Positions 19,595-30,915 of a stretch of DNA of 64,000 nt are shown here, in pieces. Numbering within the stretch: the stretch's first letter is position 1; each line of letters opens with the position of its first letter. This stretch comes from Spiroplasma endosymbiont of Clivina fossor (GTDB lineage: Bacteria; Bacillota_I; Bacilli_A; Mycoplasmatales; Nriv7): NCBI RefSeq assembly GCF_964031115.1, contig NZ_OZ035006.1, positions 1,551,605-1,615,604 of the forward strand, written 5' to 3'. Both the position numbers and the translations under genes were made by a program. Below the pieces are notes generated by a model, which saw only the letters and a program-made list of their open reading frames with translations, searched no databases and was not told where the DNA came from.

Positions 19595-21248
19595 GTTTGC
19601 CTCTTATATAAACTCTATTTGGATATAATGCATAAAAGTCTGCATCATAAGGATCAAGATACATTTTTGGGTCAGGAACATTAGTGCGTTTTTCATCATA
19701 TCGTAATTCTTCGTAGCATTTGGCAGTAAAAGGATTATTCTGTAAATTTATATGACAATTACCAAATCCAAACAAATTACGCATTCAAATAACGCGATCT
19801 GTTAAACCGGCTTCTTTGGTTAATGGTGTTGTGTGCTTAATGGCTGTGCTGGTACGAATGTTAAAACTATAATCTTCAATTAGTTTTGTTTTAATTCATT
19901 CCATAGCGGTTTTTGCTTTATCATCATAATTAAAAATAACATCAGCAAAATTATAAAAATTTGCTCTTAAAGTCATGATTTCTTCTATAAGATGACTAAT
20001 TTTTTCATTTTCAGAAAAATTATCTTCGGGAGTTATAACAATCTCACATATTAAATATGGATCGTAAAGTTCAGTTTTTTTATATTCTTGAAATCCCCAA
20101 AATTTTAGCACAGTATGATCGATTGGCCCAGTTGCTCAATCAATCCCGATACTATAAAAATCAAATTTATACATATCAATAGTGGCAACATAAAAATCTT
20201 TTAAATCGTATTTTTGCGTATATTTTAAATGTTTTCGAAACGGAAAGATAGTACTATCACTGTCTGAGTACTCAAAACCATATTTTACAATAGCATATTC
20301 ATCGGGGTTATCTTTTTTAAGTTGGTTTACTTTTTTTCTTGAAATTTCTGGCAATTTATTTCAAGTAGAGTCTAATGTTAGTCTTAAAACAAAAATTCCT
20401 AAACCTTCAAATTCTTTTTCATTTTCGTATCAAACTTTACCAGTTTCTTTTAATAAATTCATTATCTTGTCGTTTAATGGTAAAAATGGCGTACAGTATT
20501 TTTTATAAAATGGGTGATATTTATCATAGGGGTTGCAAGTGAACGCGACAAAAAAACTTTTTCATAAGTAACGAGTTTCTTGTTGTCCTGTCATTTTATC
20601 AACAAAGGTTCAAGAAAGTTCTTTTATGGATTTGTCAGAAACTTTAATCCGATTGCTACGAAACATTGACATTTGTAAACGCTCATATCTATAAATTAAT
20701 TGTTTATCACTCAAAGTTTCTTTTTCTTCTGCCATAATTATTTCGTCAGTTCGTGAACACAAAAAACTAGAACCTTTTACAGCTGTTCCAAAAATTCTAT
20801 TACCGTTGGCATAACCAATAAAAGTTATTCGTTGATTGGAAGGAAAAATTATTTCTCCGCCCTCTTTATTCAATTTTCAAACTATTCCGGTCACCTTAGA
20901 GTGCTCAGGTCCAATTTGAACGCCATACTTTTCTTCTAAATATTGACATAAATTATGTAAATCAGCAATTGTTGTTTCAGGATGTGTATTTTCATAGCGT
21001 CGTACTTCTTGAGCGGATGTATCTGTAAAGTTACAACAAATTCATAAATCTCAAGCTAAACAGTTTCAAGTTTTAAAGGTCATTCTAGCAGTAGGTACAA
21101 ATCTATAAAAACACCTCGTTGTAAAATATTCTGCCCAATCATCGCCAACTAGTTCCTTAAAGATTTCTCAAGTAAAACCAAAGTTATTGTCACTAAAATT
21201 TAAGTCATATTTTTTATTTAATTGTGAGTAATTAGTTATTTTTTTCAT
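19578..21248 (-). CDS. Phage terminase large subunit
   Basis: 556 aa with several UGA Trp codons, MKKITNYSQLNKKYDLNFSD onwards. The N-terminal part is the ATPase region: a degenerate Walker A zone around TARMTFKTWNCLAW and a Walker B-like segment in CSRTDEIIMAEEKETL. A possible coupling motif is FFVAFTCNP. The C-terminal RNase H-like nuclease has YSIGIDWATGPIDHTVLKFW (catalytic Asp) and FADVIFNYDDKAK. It packages genomes into proheads. It runs opposite to the head genes, separated from them by the accessory cassettes. Confidence 0.75.
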
Positions 21249-21321
21249 TATACTAATATTATCTATGAATATTAACTGTTTTATGTGTTTGATATAGAAA
21301 AAATAAAAAAGGAAATAGAAA

Positions 21322-22434
21322 ATGAAGTATATTGTACCTAAAAATGATTTAGCAGATTTAAAAGCTAAATTACAATCTTGAATGACTACGATTTATCATG
21401 AAAAATATTATCATAAAGTAAAAAAATGAGTAAGTAAATATCTCAATTTATGTACCAACTTATATATGAATAATACAGATAACATATCTGTAAATAAATT
21501 GATTAAAAAATATTTTCGTGGTAGTAAAATGACATTTTATATTTGAGCTAAAAAAATTATTAATGGTTATTATCAAGACAACTTTTATGAATTGCAATTC
21601 AAATCAACAACACCAAAAAATATTAAATATCAATTTTCATTAGAAACCAGAAAACAAATTTGTGATTATTACTTTGATTACAAATTTGTAGGTGCGGGCG
21701 GTGTATTATCGCTTTATCATAATATTCATCAAAAAAATGTGCATGATATCGATACAAATAATGTCCCCAAATCAATTAATACTTTTTATCGTTGAATTAA
21801 ACAAGACAAACGCTATGGAGAAATAAAAACGCAAATGAAAAAAGCAAAACGCCATTTTAAGCGTTATGAAGTTTCAGATATTGGACTACTGCAAATGGAT
21901 GCTAAAGTGTTTACTGATAAAAATTTTCCTATTGCTAAGCATAGATTATATGTTTATGATTTCATTGACGAAATAACAAGAATTGCTTTTGGATATGTGT
22001 ATGATAGTTTAGGAACCAATAATGCCATTAATGCCATGCAAAGAGCAATGAAAGATTTTAGTGAACTTGGCATAACCATTAAACGCCTTCGTACTGACAA
22101 TGCTCCTGAATTTACTACTACTAACTGAAGTAATAAAAAATCGTACAAAGTAAAAGAAAGGCCTTTTACAACCTTTCTTTCAAAAAATGGAATTATCCAT
22201 GAAACCACACCAATCCGTTCTCCTCAGAGCAACGGAAAAATTGAACGGTTTCACCGTAATTATACTAGTTTATTTTGATTTAAAAAATGTGGTTTTAAAA
22301 CAAAATTTGATGTTAAACAATTACAAATTCATTTGAATGAGTGGTACGCATTTTATAATTTCAAGCGAAAACATAAAAGTTTGAATTACAAAACTCCATT
22401 TGAAACTTTAAATAAATTTATTATTGCAAAATAA
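21322..22434 (+). CDS. Integrase-core (rve) transposase, plectrovirus type
   Basis: 370 aa, UGA=Trp. N-terminal helix-turn-helix-like half, then a DDE core: LLQMDAKVF (first Asp), LRTDNAPEFTTTN (second Asp), SPQSNGKIERFHR (Glu), and a C-terminal HKSLNYKTPFETL. Such transposases occur in SpV1-type Spiroplasma phages; attribution to them is from memory. RBS AAGGAAA. A dif-like 78-bp repeat follows at 22519. Paralogues: 23615-24697 (intact), 36155-39865 (split) and 41836-42281 (fragment). Confidence 0.8.
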
Positions 22435-22518
22435 TTATTTAAAAAATAATAGAAACTCGTGAAAAATGTTTTAATTTGGTTAATTTTGAATTAAATATTT
22501 TTTATTGTGGATAAAATT

Positions 22519-22602
22519 AATTTTTTAATTTTAATAATACAAAATATGGTATTATTAAATCAATTAAGAGAAGCATAGTCTAATAACTGTGTGTGATTTA
22601 CA
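22519..22602 (+). repeat. ~78-bp dif-like repeat (copy 2, perfect arms)
   Basis: Arms TTTTAATAATAC (22529-22540) and GTATTATTAAAT (22549-22560) separated by AAAATATG, then the conserved tail to GTGTGTGATTTA. Downstream of the transposase gene; an ISLre2 remnant begins immediately after. Confidence 0.7.
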
Positions 22603-22603
22603 C

Positions 22604-23060
22604 GTTTAGTTTTCTTAGGTATTGCTTTGAAGAAGTAAAACAATCAGCTAATTATATTATTTAATTACTAAACTAACCCTACCTTTCTTGTTATTGTCAT
22701 TTTTATTCTTTTTTATTTTATCATATTATTGAATTTTTACACAATAAAAAATTATTAATTATTATTAAATTTTAACTAATATTTTTACTTACTTAAATGT
22801 ATTATATTTATTTGTTACAGCATTACCTTTATAATTAATTCAACTATCATCATTTTTATTATTATATTTATTTCATAATGAATTTTTATATATTTCTTTT
22901 CTGATTTCTATTTCTGAATTAATATTTTCATTAATATGATGTAATACATTTAATTTGTTTAAATTTGCCATTCTTAAATGTAATAGGTTATTTAAATTCT
23001 TATGATTATATATTTTTGCCCCATAGCCTAATTGTTGTTTTACTAAATGTGATACATCAC
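22604..23060 (-). mobile_element. 3' fragment of ISLre2-type element
   Basis: Matches the end of the element at 53.8-55.4 kb: terminal repeat CGTTTAGTTTTCTTAGGT, noncoding 3' region, then the last ~95 codons of the transposase (stop near 22795) read leftward to DVSHLVKQQLGYGAKIYNHK. The gene breaks at 23060 against a MITE. Confidence 0.85.
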
Positions 23061-23364
23061 GGACGCATAAAGTTTTGTTAGGTAGGCAAAGGTTTAAATA
23101 ATTTTGAAAGAAAAGCACCTAAAAATTGATTACCTTTTTATTTGAAAAATAAGAAATAAAACAAAATATTTAATATTAACAAACATAATCTTAATAAAAG
23201 GTTATAAAAACTAATTAAAATGCTTATAAAACTAACATTAAAATAATTTTTTACAACAAAAATCATACATAAGAAATATATACTTAATTTGCATATTGAA
23301 ATAATTTATAGTAAATGATTATTTTTTCTTTTTAAAAAAATACCTAAGAAAACTAAACGCGACC
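23061..23364. mobile_element. MITE with ISLre2-like ends, inverted
   Basis: 304 bp, from GGACGCATAAAGTTTTGTTA to the reverse complement of GGTCGCGTTTAGTTTTC. It is the inverted form of the 18191-18495 element. No target duplication: the transposase fragment lies left, an unrelated gene tail right, so recombination between copies probably joined these flanks. Confidence 0.85.
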
Positions 23365-23525
23365 TAAATAAAATTAAATATGATTTATATGATGATGAAA
23401 ATTTAGAAAAATGTAGTAAAGGTAGTAGTTTCATTTCAAAAGGTGCTGAATATATTCCTAATTTTGGAAAATTAATTTCAAAAGCTATTAATTCATTAGG
23501 AGCAATTTGTGATTTAGAAAAATAA
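23365..23525 (+). pseudogene. C-terminal fragment of an unknown gene
   Basis: An open frame without start runs to a UAA at about 23523, reading NKIKYDLYDDENLEKCSKG then a Ser/Gly/Ile-rich end (FGKLISKAINSLGAICDLEK). Its 5' part was lost at the MITE junction. Not recognised. Confidence 0.45.
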
Positions 23526-23614
23526 AAAATAAATTATGAAAACTATTAAGTCTTTTAGAAACATTTATTTTAACGGTAACCGCGACAACAAGTTAAATAT
23601 TTTAATTATAAAAA

Positions 23615-24697
23615 TTACTTTGTTAAAAATTTTTGTAATGTTTGAAATGGAGTTTTAGTGTTTAAAGATGAATGTGGGCGTTCAAAGTTATAAAAGTAAT
23701 AATATTTGTTTAAATAATGTTGAAGTTCATTTTGATTTAGTTTTTTGTTCTTAACATAAAATAATTTTGTATAATGCTGATGGAATCGTTCAATCTTCCC
23801 GTTGGATTGAGGCGAACGAATTGGTGTGGTCTCGTGAATGATTCCATTTTTTGAAAGAAAGGTTGCAAAAGCCCTTTCTTTTATTTTGTATGCTTTTTTA
23901 TTGCTTCAATTAGTAGTGGTGAACTCAGGAGCGTTGTCAGTACGAAGGCGTTTAATATTTATGCCAAGTTCACCAAAATCTTTCATTACCCTTTGCACGG
24001 CATTAATGGCATTGTTAGTTCCTAAACTATCATAAACATAACCAAATACTATCCGTGTTTTTTCATCAATAAAATCATAAATATAATATTTTTTATCAAC
24101 CGGAAAATTTGATGTGGTAAAGATTTTAGCATCCATTTGTAAAAGACCAATCTCGGAGACTTCATAACGCTTAAAATGGCGTTTTGTTTGTTTGATTTGT
24201 TGTTTTAATTCTTTTCAACGAGGGTCGGATTTAATTCAGCGATAAAAAGTTTTGATATTTTTCGGAACTTCTGAATTTTTAACATCATGAAAACCAATTT
24301 TTAAATTGTTAAATAAAGACCACATTCCGCCAGCTTGAAGATTTTTGTAATCAAAATATAAATCACATACTTTTTCACGAGAATTTAAACTATATTGATA
24401 ATTAAGATTTTGTGGTTTTGTAGTTTTAAACAATAACAAATCTAAATTGTCAGAATAATAAGCGGTCATAATTTTTTTCGCCCAACGATAAAAGGTTTTC
24501 GTTGCATTCTTAAAATATTTTTTAATAAGTTTTGTTAAAGTTATTTCTTCAATATAGAAATAAGTACATAAATTTAAATAAGCAGTAATGCGTTTTTTAG
24601 TTTTATAGTAATAAGGATTACGGCAATTAGCACTTAGTCAACTTTGGATTTTTGCTTTTAAATCCGCTAAATCAGCTTGGGGAATAATATATTTCAT
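23615..24697 (-). CDS. Integrase-core (rve) transposase, second type
   Basis: 360 aa with UGA=Trp, MKYIIPQADLADLKAKIQSW onward. It has the same architecture as 21322-22434: LLQMDAKIF, LRTDNAPEF, SPQSNGKIERFHQHY. The middle third around the active site is almost identical to the paralogue while both ends differ strongly, suggesting either functional constraint or gene conversion. RBS AAGGAG 8 nt from the ATG. Apparently intact. Lies next to plectrovirus lipoprotein and P1 remnants, supporting a phage origin. Confidence 0.8.
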
Positions 24698-24766
24698 TTT
24701 AAAACTCCTTAAATTAAGAAAATCGCATTACAAAAAATACGATTTTCAAAAATATTTATTAAATTA

Positions 24767-25192
24767 CTAATTTTTTTTATTAGGTATTTCGGCAGAAAAT
24801 GAGGTAATTATATAACCAGCACGCCTATCATATCTGTCCAAAGCTGAAGCTTTTAAAATTGTAATTTTTACATTAACAATTTTATCAATATAATATTTAT
24901 CGTATTCACCATTAACATTGATAATTTTAGTCATATTTTTTTTATAAAAATTAAAAACATAACCTGACATACTACCACCTTCAGGGATTGTAAGAGCAGA
25001 AACATCTTGAGGCAAATCATCTAATTTATCATCAGTATTTCAAACAAAACCAAGAGACGGCCATTTAAAAACATAACTATTTTGAATACTAGCAAACTTT
25101 AAATCATATTTATTTAAAATATTACTATTTTTACTACATCCCGAAATAAACATTATACATACTAAATTTAAAGCTGATAAAAATTTTCACAT
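24767..25192 (-). CDS. Plectrovirus-associated surface lipoprotein
   Basis: 141 aa, UGA=Trp at codon 2: MWKFLSALNLVCIMFISGCSK. It has a signal peptide with lipobox ISGC (Cys19), so the protein should be anchored outside the membrane. RBS AAAGGAGG. It follows the P1-type gene remnant (25249-25479), exactly as the lipoprotein 59318-59833 follows intact P1. The mature parts of the two lipoproteins are only faintly alike. Suggested role: phage-encoded surface factor, perhaps superinfection immunity (inference). Confidence 0.7.
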
Positions 25193-25248
25193 AAATAAAA
25201 ATCCTCCTTTCAAAGGAATTATATTTTATATAAAAATATTAGAAACAT

Positions 25249-25479
25249 TTAAGAAAACTTTTTTAATATCATTAACAAAATTGCTAATGGTACTACAAAT
25301 TCAAATAACATCTGAAATGCTGGAATAACTTCAAACACCGGAAAGGCAGTTTTGGTAAAATTAATTGTTGTTTTGGCAATATCAGCAAGAGGGCGAATTA
25401 AAAGATTAATTCCAGAAAGACCAAGTAATCAATTTAATACATTAACAGAAGCGTGCTGAATACCACAAGATATTACACT
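25249..25479 (-). pseudogene. C-terminal remnant of plectrovirus P1-like protein
   Basis: The frame resembles the last ~75 residues of the P1 gene at 59892-61772: a CGIQ/CAIQ-A motif, NWLL or NWMLT, IRPLA-IAK, and a hydrophobic anchor (EFVVPLAILLMILKKFS). The rest is missing at an IS5 end (25480). Confidence 0.75.
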
Positions 25480-25807
25480 AGACTTCTTGCAAAATTAATT
25501 TAAAATATAATTGAATTGTTGTTTTTAATAAAAAGGTGGAATTTAAATGAAATTTAAAAAAAATAATCAAATAAGTGATAAAAATTTTTTAAGATTAACT
25601 GGTATTAAACATACTACTTTTAATAAAATGCTAGAAATTTTAAAAATAGAAGAATTAAAAAAGAGATTTCGTCGCGGAAGAACCAATAAATTATCATTAG
25701 AAAATCGTATTTTAATGACTTTAGAATATTGAAGAGAATATAGAACTTATTTTCATATTGCAAAAAGTTATGATATTAGTGAAAGTAGTTGTTATAGAAA
25801 TATCAAA
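25480..25807 (+). mobile_element. IS5-family element, 5' part only
   Basis: Left end AGACTTCTTGCAAAATTAAT and the first ~83 codons of orfA (25547 onward), stopping at AGAAATATCAAA where another IS5 copy in opposite orientation begins. The 3' part is not present on the other side. Confidence 0.9.
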
Positions 25808-25808
25808 T

Positions 25809-26876
25809 AGACTTCTTGCAAAATTAATATGATAATTATAATTTTTAAATTTAAAATAAATATAAAAGTGTTATTAAAATAATTTTTAGATTATTTTTAC
25901 AAATATTTTGTCATTAAAACATAATAAAAATTATTATTTACAATAAAAAAAGACTGAAATTTTAAATTATCAAATATATTTAAACTAATAGTTGTAAATT
26001 ATAAATTGAAGCTATTAAATTAAATCTTAAAGCAAATCTTTTTCTACGATTTCGATATTTTTCACTAATAATTTTAAATTTTTTAAGTATAGCAAAAACA
26101 TTTTCAATAACAATTCTCATTTTTGAAATTCGCTCATTATTTTGCTTTTCTTCTTTATTTAAAGGGTTTTTCTTTGATTTTCTTTTAGGAATTAAAACAT
26201 TATGATTAATTTTTTGTATGCCTTGATAACCTAAATCCACTAAAACAGTTGTTTCTGGTAAAAATTTAATTTTTGAATCTTTTAAAATTTTAAAGTCATG
26301 GTTTTTACCATAAGAAAAATCAGAACTAATAATTTTTTTACTATCTTTTTCAATTATAACTTGTGTTTTTATTGTGTGTTTTTTCTTTTTTCCTGAGTAG
26401 TGCTGTTTTTGTCTTTTTTTGGGCGTTGGATTTGGCTTTCAGTTACATCAATTATAACAGTCTTATCTTTGAAATAATCTTTTAATAGTGATTTTTGACC
26501 AGTAAGTTGTTGAAAATTAGGGTGTTTTATTAAAGTGTCTTCAATTCATTTGATATTTCTATAACAACTACTTTCACTAATATCATAACTTTTTGCAATA
26601 TGAAAATAAGTTCTATATTCTCTTCAATATTCTAAAGTCATTAAAATACGATTTTCTAATGATAATTTATTGGTTCTTCCGCGACGAAATCTCTTTTTTA
26701 ATTCTTCTATTTTTAAAATTTCTAGCATTTTATTAAAAGTAGTATGTTTAATACCAGTTAATCTTAAAAAATTTTTATCACTTATTTGATTATTTTTTTT
26801 AAATTTCATTTAAATTCCACCTTTTTATTAAAAACAACAATTCAATTATATTTTAAATTAATTTTGCAAGAAGTCT
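25809..26876 (-). mobile_element. IS5-family element, complete 1,068 bp
   Basis: Terminal repeats AGACTTCTTGCAAAATTAAT at both ends. Two overlapping frames: orfA from 26809 (MKFKKNNQISDKNFLRLTG ... DVTESQIQRPKKD) and orfB ending at 25980. The frames join by a -1 shift on an A7 run, giving the DDE transposase (IDVTESQ, LVDLGYQG, IVIENVFAILKKF). Same length as other full copies. Confidence 0.92.
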
Positions 26877-27108
26877 AATCTTTAATTTCCGTATTTAACA
26901 TTCGTTCAGTTAATTTTTTGGTAAATTCCTGAAAAATAGTATTGCCTTTAAATAAATCTTGTGGATTATCAATATTTTCTAAAAAATAATCAACAACTTT
27001 ATCAATTGCGTCAGGTTCTTTTTTTATTTTTTTTTTGTCATTTTCTGTTCTCCTTCTTTTAAGTATAATTCAGAATGAATTATCAAGACACAGAATTTTG
27101 GACAGGCC
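26877..27108 (-). mobile_element. IS256 5' fragment
   Basis: Left terminal repeat, RBS and about the first 55 codons of the IS256 transposase, leftward. It abuts a rightward IS256 copy lacking its own 5' end, an inverted, truncated pair formed by recombination. Confidence 0.85.
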
Positions 27109-28093
27109 CTACTTTTGAACCAGTAATTATTCCGAAAAGACAAAGAAGATTTGATAACTTTGATCAAAAAGTAATTTCTTTATATGCAAGAGGAATGACA
27201 ATTTCTGATATCAAAGCACAATTGCAAGAATTCTATCACGGAGCAGAAATTTCAGAAAGTTTAATTAGTCAAATAACTGATGATGTTATTGAAGAAGTTA
27301 AAATGTGACAAACTAAACCTTTAGAGAAGATTTATCCGATTGTTTATTTTGATTGTATTGTTGTTAAAGTAAAGCAAGATAAACGAATAATAAATAAAGC
27401 AGTTTATCTTGCCTTAGGAATTAATTTAGATGGTTTAAAAGATATTTTAGGAATGTGAATTAGCGAGAATGAGGGCGCCAAATTTTGACTTAATAATCTT
27501 ACGGAAATGAAAAATCGTGGCTTACAAGATATTCTTGTTGCTTGTAGCGATAATTTAACTGGAATGTCTGATGCAATAGAAGCTGTGTTCCCAAAAACAC
27601 AGCACCAATTATGCATTGTTCATCAAATTCGTAATAGTTTAAAATTTGTCCCTTACAAAGATCGCAAACTTGTAGCTAATGATTTAAAATCAATTTATAC
27701 AGCAATTAATGAAGAAATAGCGCTAGTTGCTTTAGATCATTTTTCTGAAAAATGAAATAAAAAGTATCCACAAATTACTAAATCATGAAAAAATAACTGA
27801 AATAATTTAATAATTTTTCTTGAATATCTTCAAGAATTTAGAAGGATTATTTACACAACTAATGCGATTGAATCTGTTAATAGTCAACTAAGAAAAGTCA
27901 TTAAGAATAAAAAGATTTTTCCTAATGACGCATCAGTTTTTAAAATATTTTATTTAGCATTTCAAAATATGGTTAAGAAATGAACGATGCCAATTCAAAA
28001 TTGGGGTAGTGCAATTTCACATTTAATGATAAAATTTGAGGACAGAGTGAATTTAAGTTAATTACTTAAAGACACAGTTAATTGTACAGTCCC
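27109..28093 (+). mobile_element. IS256 element lacking its 5' end
   Basis: From ...[13 protein letters not shown] through both later catalytic regions ([23 protein letters not shown]) to UAA at 28059-28061 and the right terminal repeat (CAGTCCC) at 28093. The frame is open but has no proper start; not functional. Confidence 0.88.
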
Positions 28094-28397
28094 TTCTATT
28101 TTGTCAGAATAAAAACCAGTAATTTTAGTTAATTACTGGTTTGAACATTTTTTATTTTTACAAGGAATTTAAACTTGTTGTGCTTGTTTCAATTAAAGTT
28201 ATTGTTTTAAATAGCTAATATCGTTTTTATAAAACCTTATACTATAGTAGTAACTGTATTCGTTCTTACTGGCCCTTCTCTTTCTGATGAAAAAAATGCT
28301 TCACCGTTAAATGTTATTTTATCATTGTTTTTATCTATAATAATTTCATTGGGTAATAAACTATATTTTTGTAAAATTTGCATTACTTCTGTAATTG
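28094..28397 (-). pseudogene. 3' fragment of the beta-propeller/beta-rich secreted protein gene
   Basis: Inverted duplicate of the end of 55641-57761: the last ~50 codons (KNNDKITFNGEAFFSSERE, stop at about 28240) plus its terminator (CCAGTAATT/AATTACTGG, near 28120-28145) and downstream sequence. Truncated where IS256 starts, showing that another copy of this secreted-protein gene once existed here. Confidence 0.8.
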
Positions 28398-29556
28398 GCA
28401 ATACTATTTTTCAGGAATTTACCAAAAAATTAACTGAACGAATGTTAAATACGGAAATTAAAGATTATCTTGAAACTGATGAGAATCATAATAAAAGAAA
28501 TGGCAACACACAAAAAACCATTATTACTAAAAATGGTTCAATCGCAATTGATGTACCAAGAGATCGAAATAGTACTTTTGAACCAGTAATTATTCCGAAA
28601 AGACAAAGAAGATTTGATAACTTTGATCAAAAAGTAATTTCTTTATATGCAAGAGGAATGACAATTTCTGATATCAAAGCACAATTGCAAGAATTCTATC
28701 ACGGAGCAGAAATTTCAGAAAGTTTAATTAGTCAAATAACTGATGATGTTATTGAAGAAGTTAAAATGTGACAAACTAAACCTTTAGAGAAGATTTATCC
28801 GATTGTTTATTTTGATTGTATTGTTGTTAAAGTAAAGCAAGATAAACGAATAATAAATAAAGCAGTTTATCTTGCCTTAGGAATTAATTTAGATGGTTTA
28901 AAAGATATTTTAGGAATGTGAATTAGCGAGAATGAGGGCGCCAAATTTTGACTTAATAATCTTACGGAAATGAAAAATCGTGGCTTACAAGATATTCTTG
29001 TTGCTTGTAGCGATAATTTAACTGGAATGTCTGATGCAATAGAAGCTGTGTTCCCAAAAACACAGCACCAATTATGCATTGTTCATCAAATTCGTAATAG
29101 TTTAAAATTTGTCCCTTACAAAGATCGCAAACTTGTAGCTAATGATTTAAAATCAATTTATACAGCAATTAATGAAGAAATAGCGCTAGTTGCTTTAGAT
29201 CATTTTTCTGAAAAATGAAATAAAAAGTATCCACAAATTACTAAATCATGAAAAAATAACTGAAATAATTTAATAATTTTTCTTGAATATCCTCAAGAAT
29301 TTAGAAGGATTATTTACACAACTAATGCGATTGAATCTGTTAATAGTCAACTAAGAAAAGTCATTAAGAATAAAAAGATTTTTCCTAATGACGCATCAGT
29401 TTTTAAAATATTTTATTTAGCATTTCAAAATATGGTTAAGAAATGAACGATGCCAATTCAAAATTGGGGTAGTGCAATTTCACATTTAATGATAAAATTT
29501 GAGGACAGAGTGAATTTAAGTTAATTACTTAAAGACACAGTTAATTGTACAGTCCC
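28398..29556 (+). mobile_element. IS256 element, 5'-truncated
   Basis: Starts within codon ~27 ([17 protein letters not shown]) fused to the secreted-protein fragment, then runs open to UAA at 29522-29524 and the right repeat at 29556. It lacks the left repeat, so cannot move. Confidence 0.88.
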
Positions 29557-30322
29557 TTATATCAATTAACAAAATCAAATAGTTCGCATTTTAATTGTGT
29601 TAAGTTTGCAAATTTTTTACCGTTAATAAATTCAGTTTTAAAGGTTTTGTAAGTTGCTTCAGCAACAGCATTATCATACGGGCATCCTTTGGTACTTAAT
29701 GATCTTTGAATTTTAAAGGTTATTAAAATTTCATCAATGATTTTATTTTTGAATTCATTACCACGATCAGTATGAAATAAAGTTATTTTATTTAATGGTC
29801 GTGTTATCTTGTGAAAAGCTTGTTGAACTAGTTCAGCAGTTTTATTTGGTCCAGCACTATAGCCAATTACTTCGCGATTAAACAAGTCAATTAATAAACA
29901 AATATAATGTCATTTAGTACCAACTTGAACATATGTTAAATCACTAACAACAACTTCATTGGGTTTTTGGTCATTAAATTGACGATTTAAAACATTATTA
30001 ATTTGGTCATTATTAACTGTTTTTTCATGATTACGATATTTTAATTTGGTGTATTTAGAAACCAAATTATTTTTGATCATAATGAATCGGATTTTTCGTC
30101 GTGATAAGATGATATTTTTTCTTATTAAAACAGCTTTAATTTTACGAGCACCATAAATCTTACGACTTTTATTAAATGCACTGATAACTTCTTGTTCATA
30201 ATTATTAATATCAAACTTAGTGCATTTATTAGTTTGATAATAATATGTTGATTTTAGTAAACCTAAAATCTTACATATTTTCCTCACTGAATATTTAGTT
30301 TTGTTGTTATTAATTATTGTTA
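29557..30322 (-). pseudogene. IS3-family orfB, C-terminally truncated
   Basis: IS3/IS150-type DDE domain: VVVSDLTYVQVGTKWHYICLL (Asp), LFHTDRGNEFKNK (Asp), and CPYDNAVAEATYKTFKTE (Glu). The last part is missing at 29557, where an IS256 right end abuts. Expressed normally by -1 frameshift from orfA at an A6 run near 30323-30328. Confidence 0.85.
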
Positions 30323-30598
30323 TTTTTTGCCGATTATCAGTGCTGCTTGCTTTAAAATGTCATTTTCCATTCGTAATTGTTGGTTTTCTTTTCGCAAGTA
30401 AATTAATTCATTTTCTTCGACAGTGCGATTATCTTTTGCTTTAAATGACCCAGAATTATTATAATTTTTAACTCAACTATAAATAGTTGGTTTTGGTAAA
30501 TTATATTCTTTCCCTAAATTAATAACACTTTTGCCATTTTTGTATAGCATTACAATTTGTTTTTTAAATTCTTCAGAGTATGAGGTTTTATTTCCCAT
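30320..30598 (-). CDS. IS3-family orfA
   Basis: 92 aa, UGA=Trp: [20 protein letters not shown] with helix-turn-helix ([14 protein letters not shown]) and a leucine-zipper-like coiled segment ([21 protein letters not shown]). It ends GKK-stop at the slippery AAAAAA. The element's left end lies at about 30665 (TGGATAGGCTACAATAAATT on the minus strand). Confidence 0.85.
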
Positions 30599-30915
30599 TT
30601 TTATATTCCTTCTTTCTTAATAATTTTGAAGTCTATATAATTATGGTCCAATTTATTGTAGCCTATCCATTCATTATGAAATAAATATAATAATAAAAAT
30701 GATGATAGTTGAATTAATTATAAAGGTAATGCTGTAACAAATAAATATAATAGATTTAAGTAAGTATTAGTTAAAATTTAAAAATAATAAAATTAATAAT
30801 TTTTTATTTTAATTTTGTCGAAAACTCTTGATAAAATAAAAAAAATCATCAACTTGATAATTTTAAAAGGCTTTTATGTAAAATTACTATTTTTACTTTA
30901 ACTTTTTTATATATT

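Noticed and set aside
27075-27308. Short start of a gene at the IS256 inverted junction
   Set aside because: The ATG lies in the opposite-strand IS256 end; a fortuitous fusion of two truncated copies.
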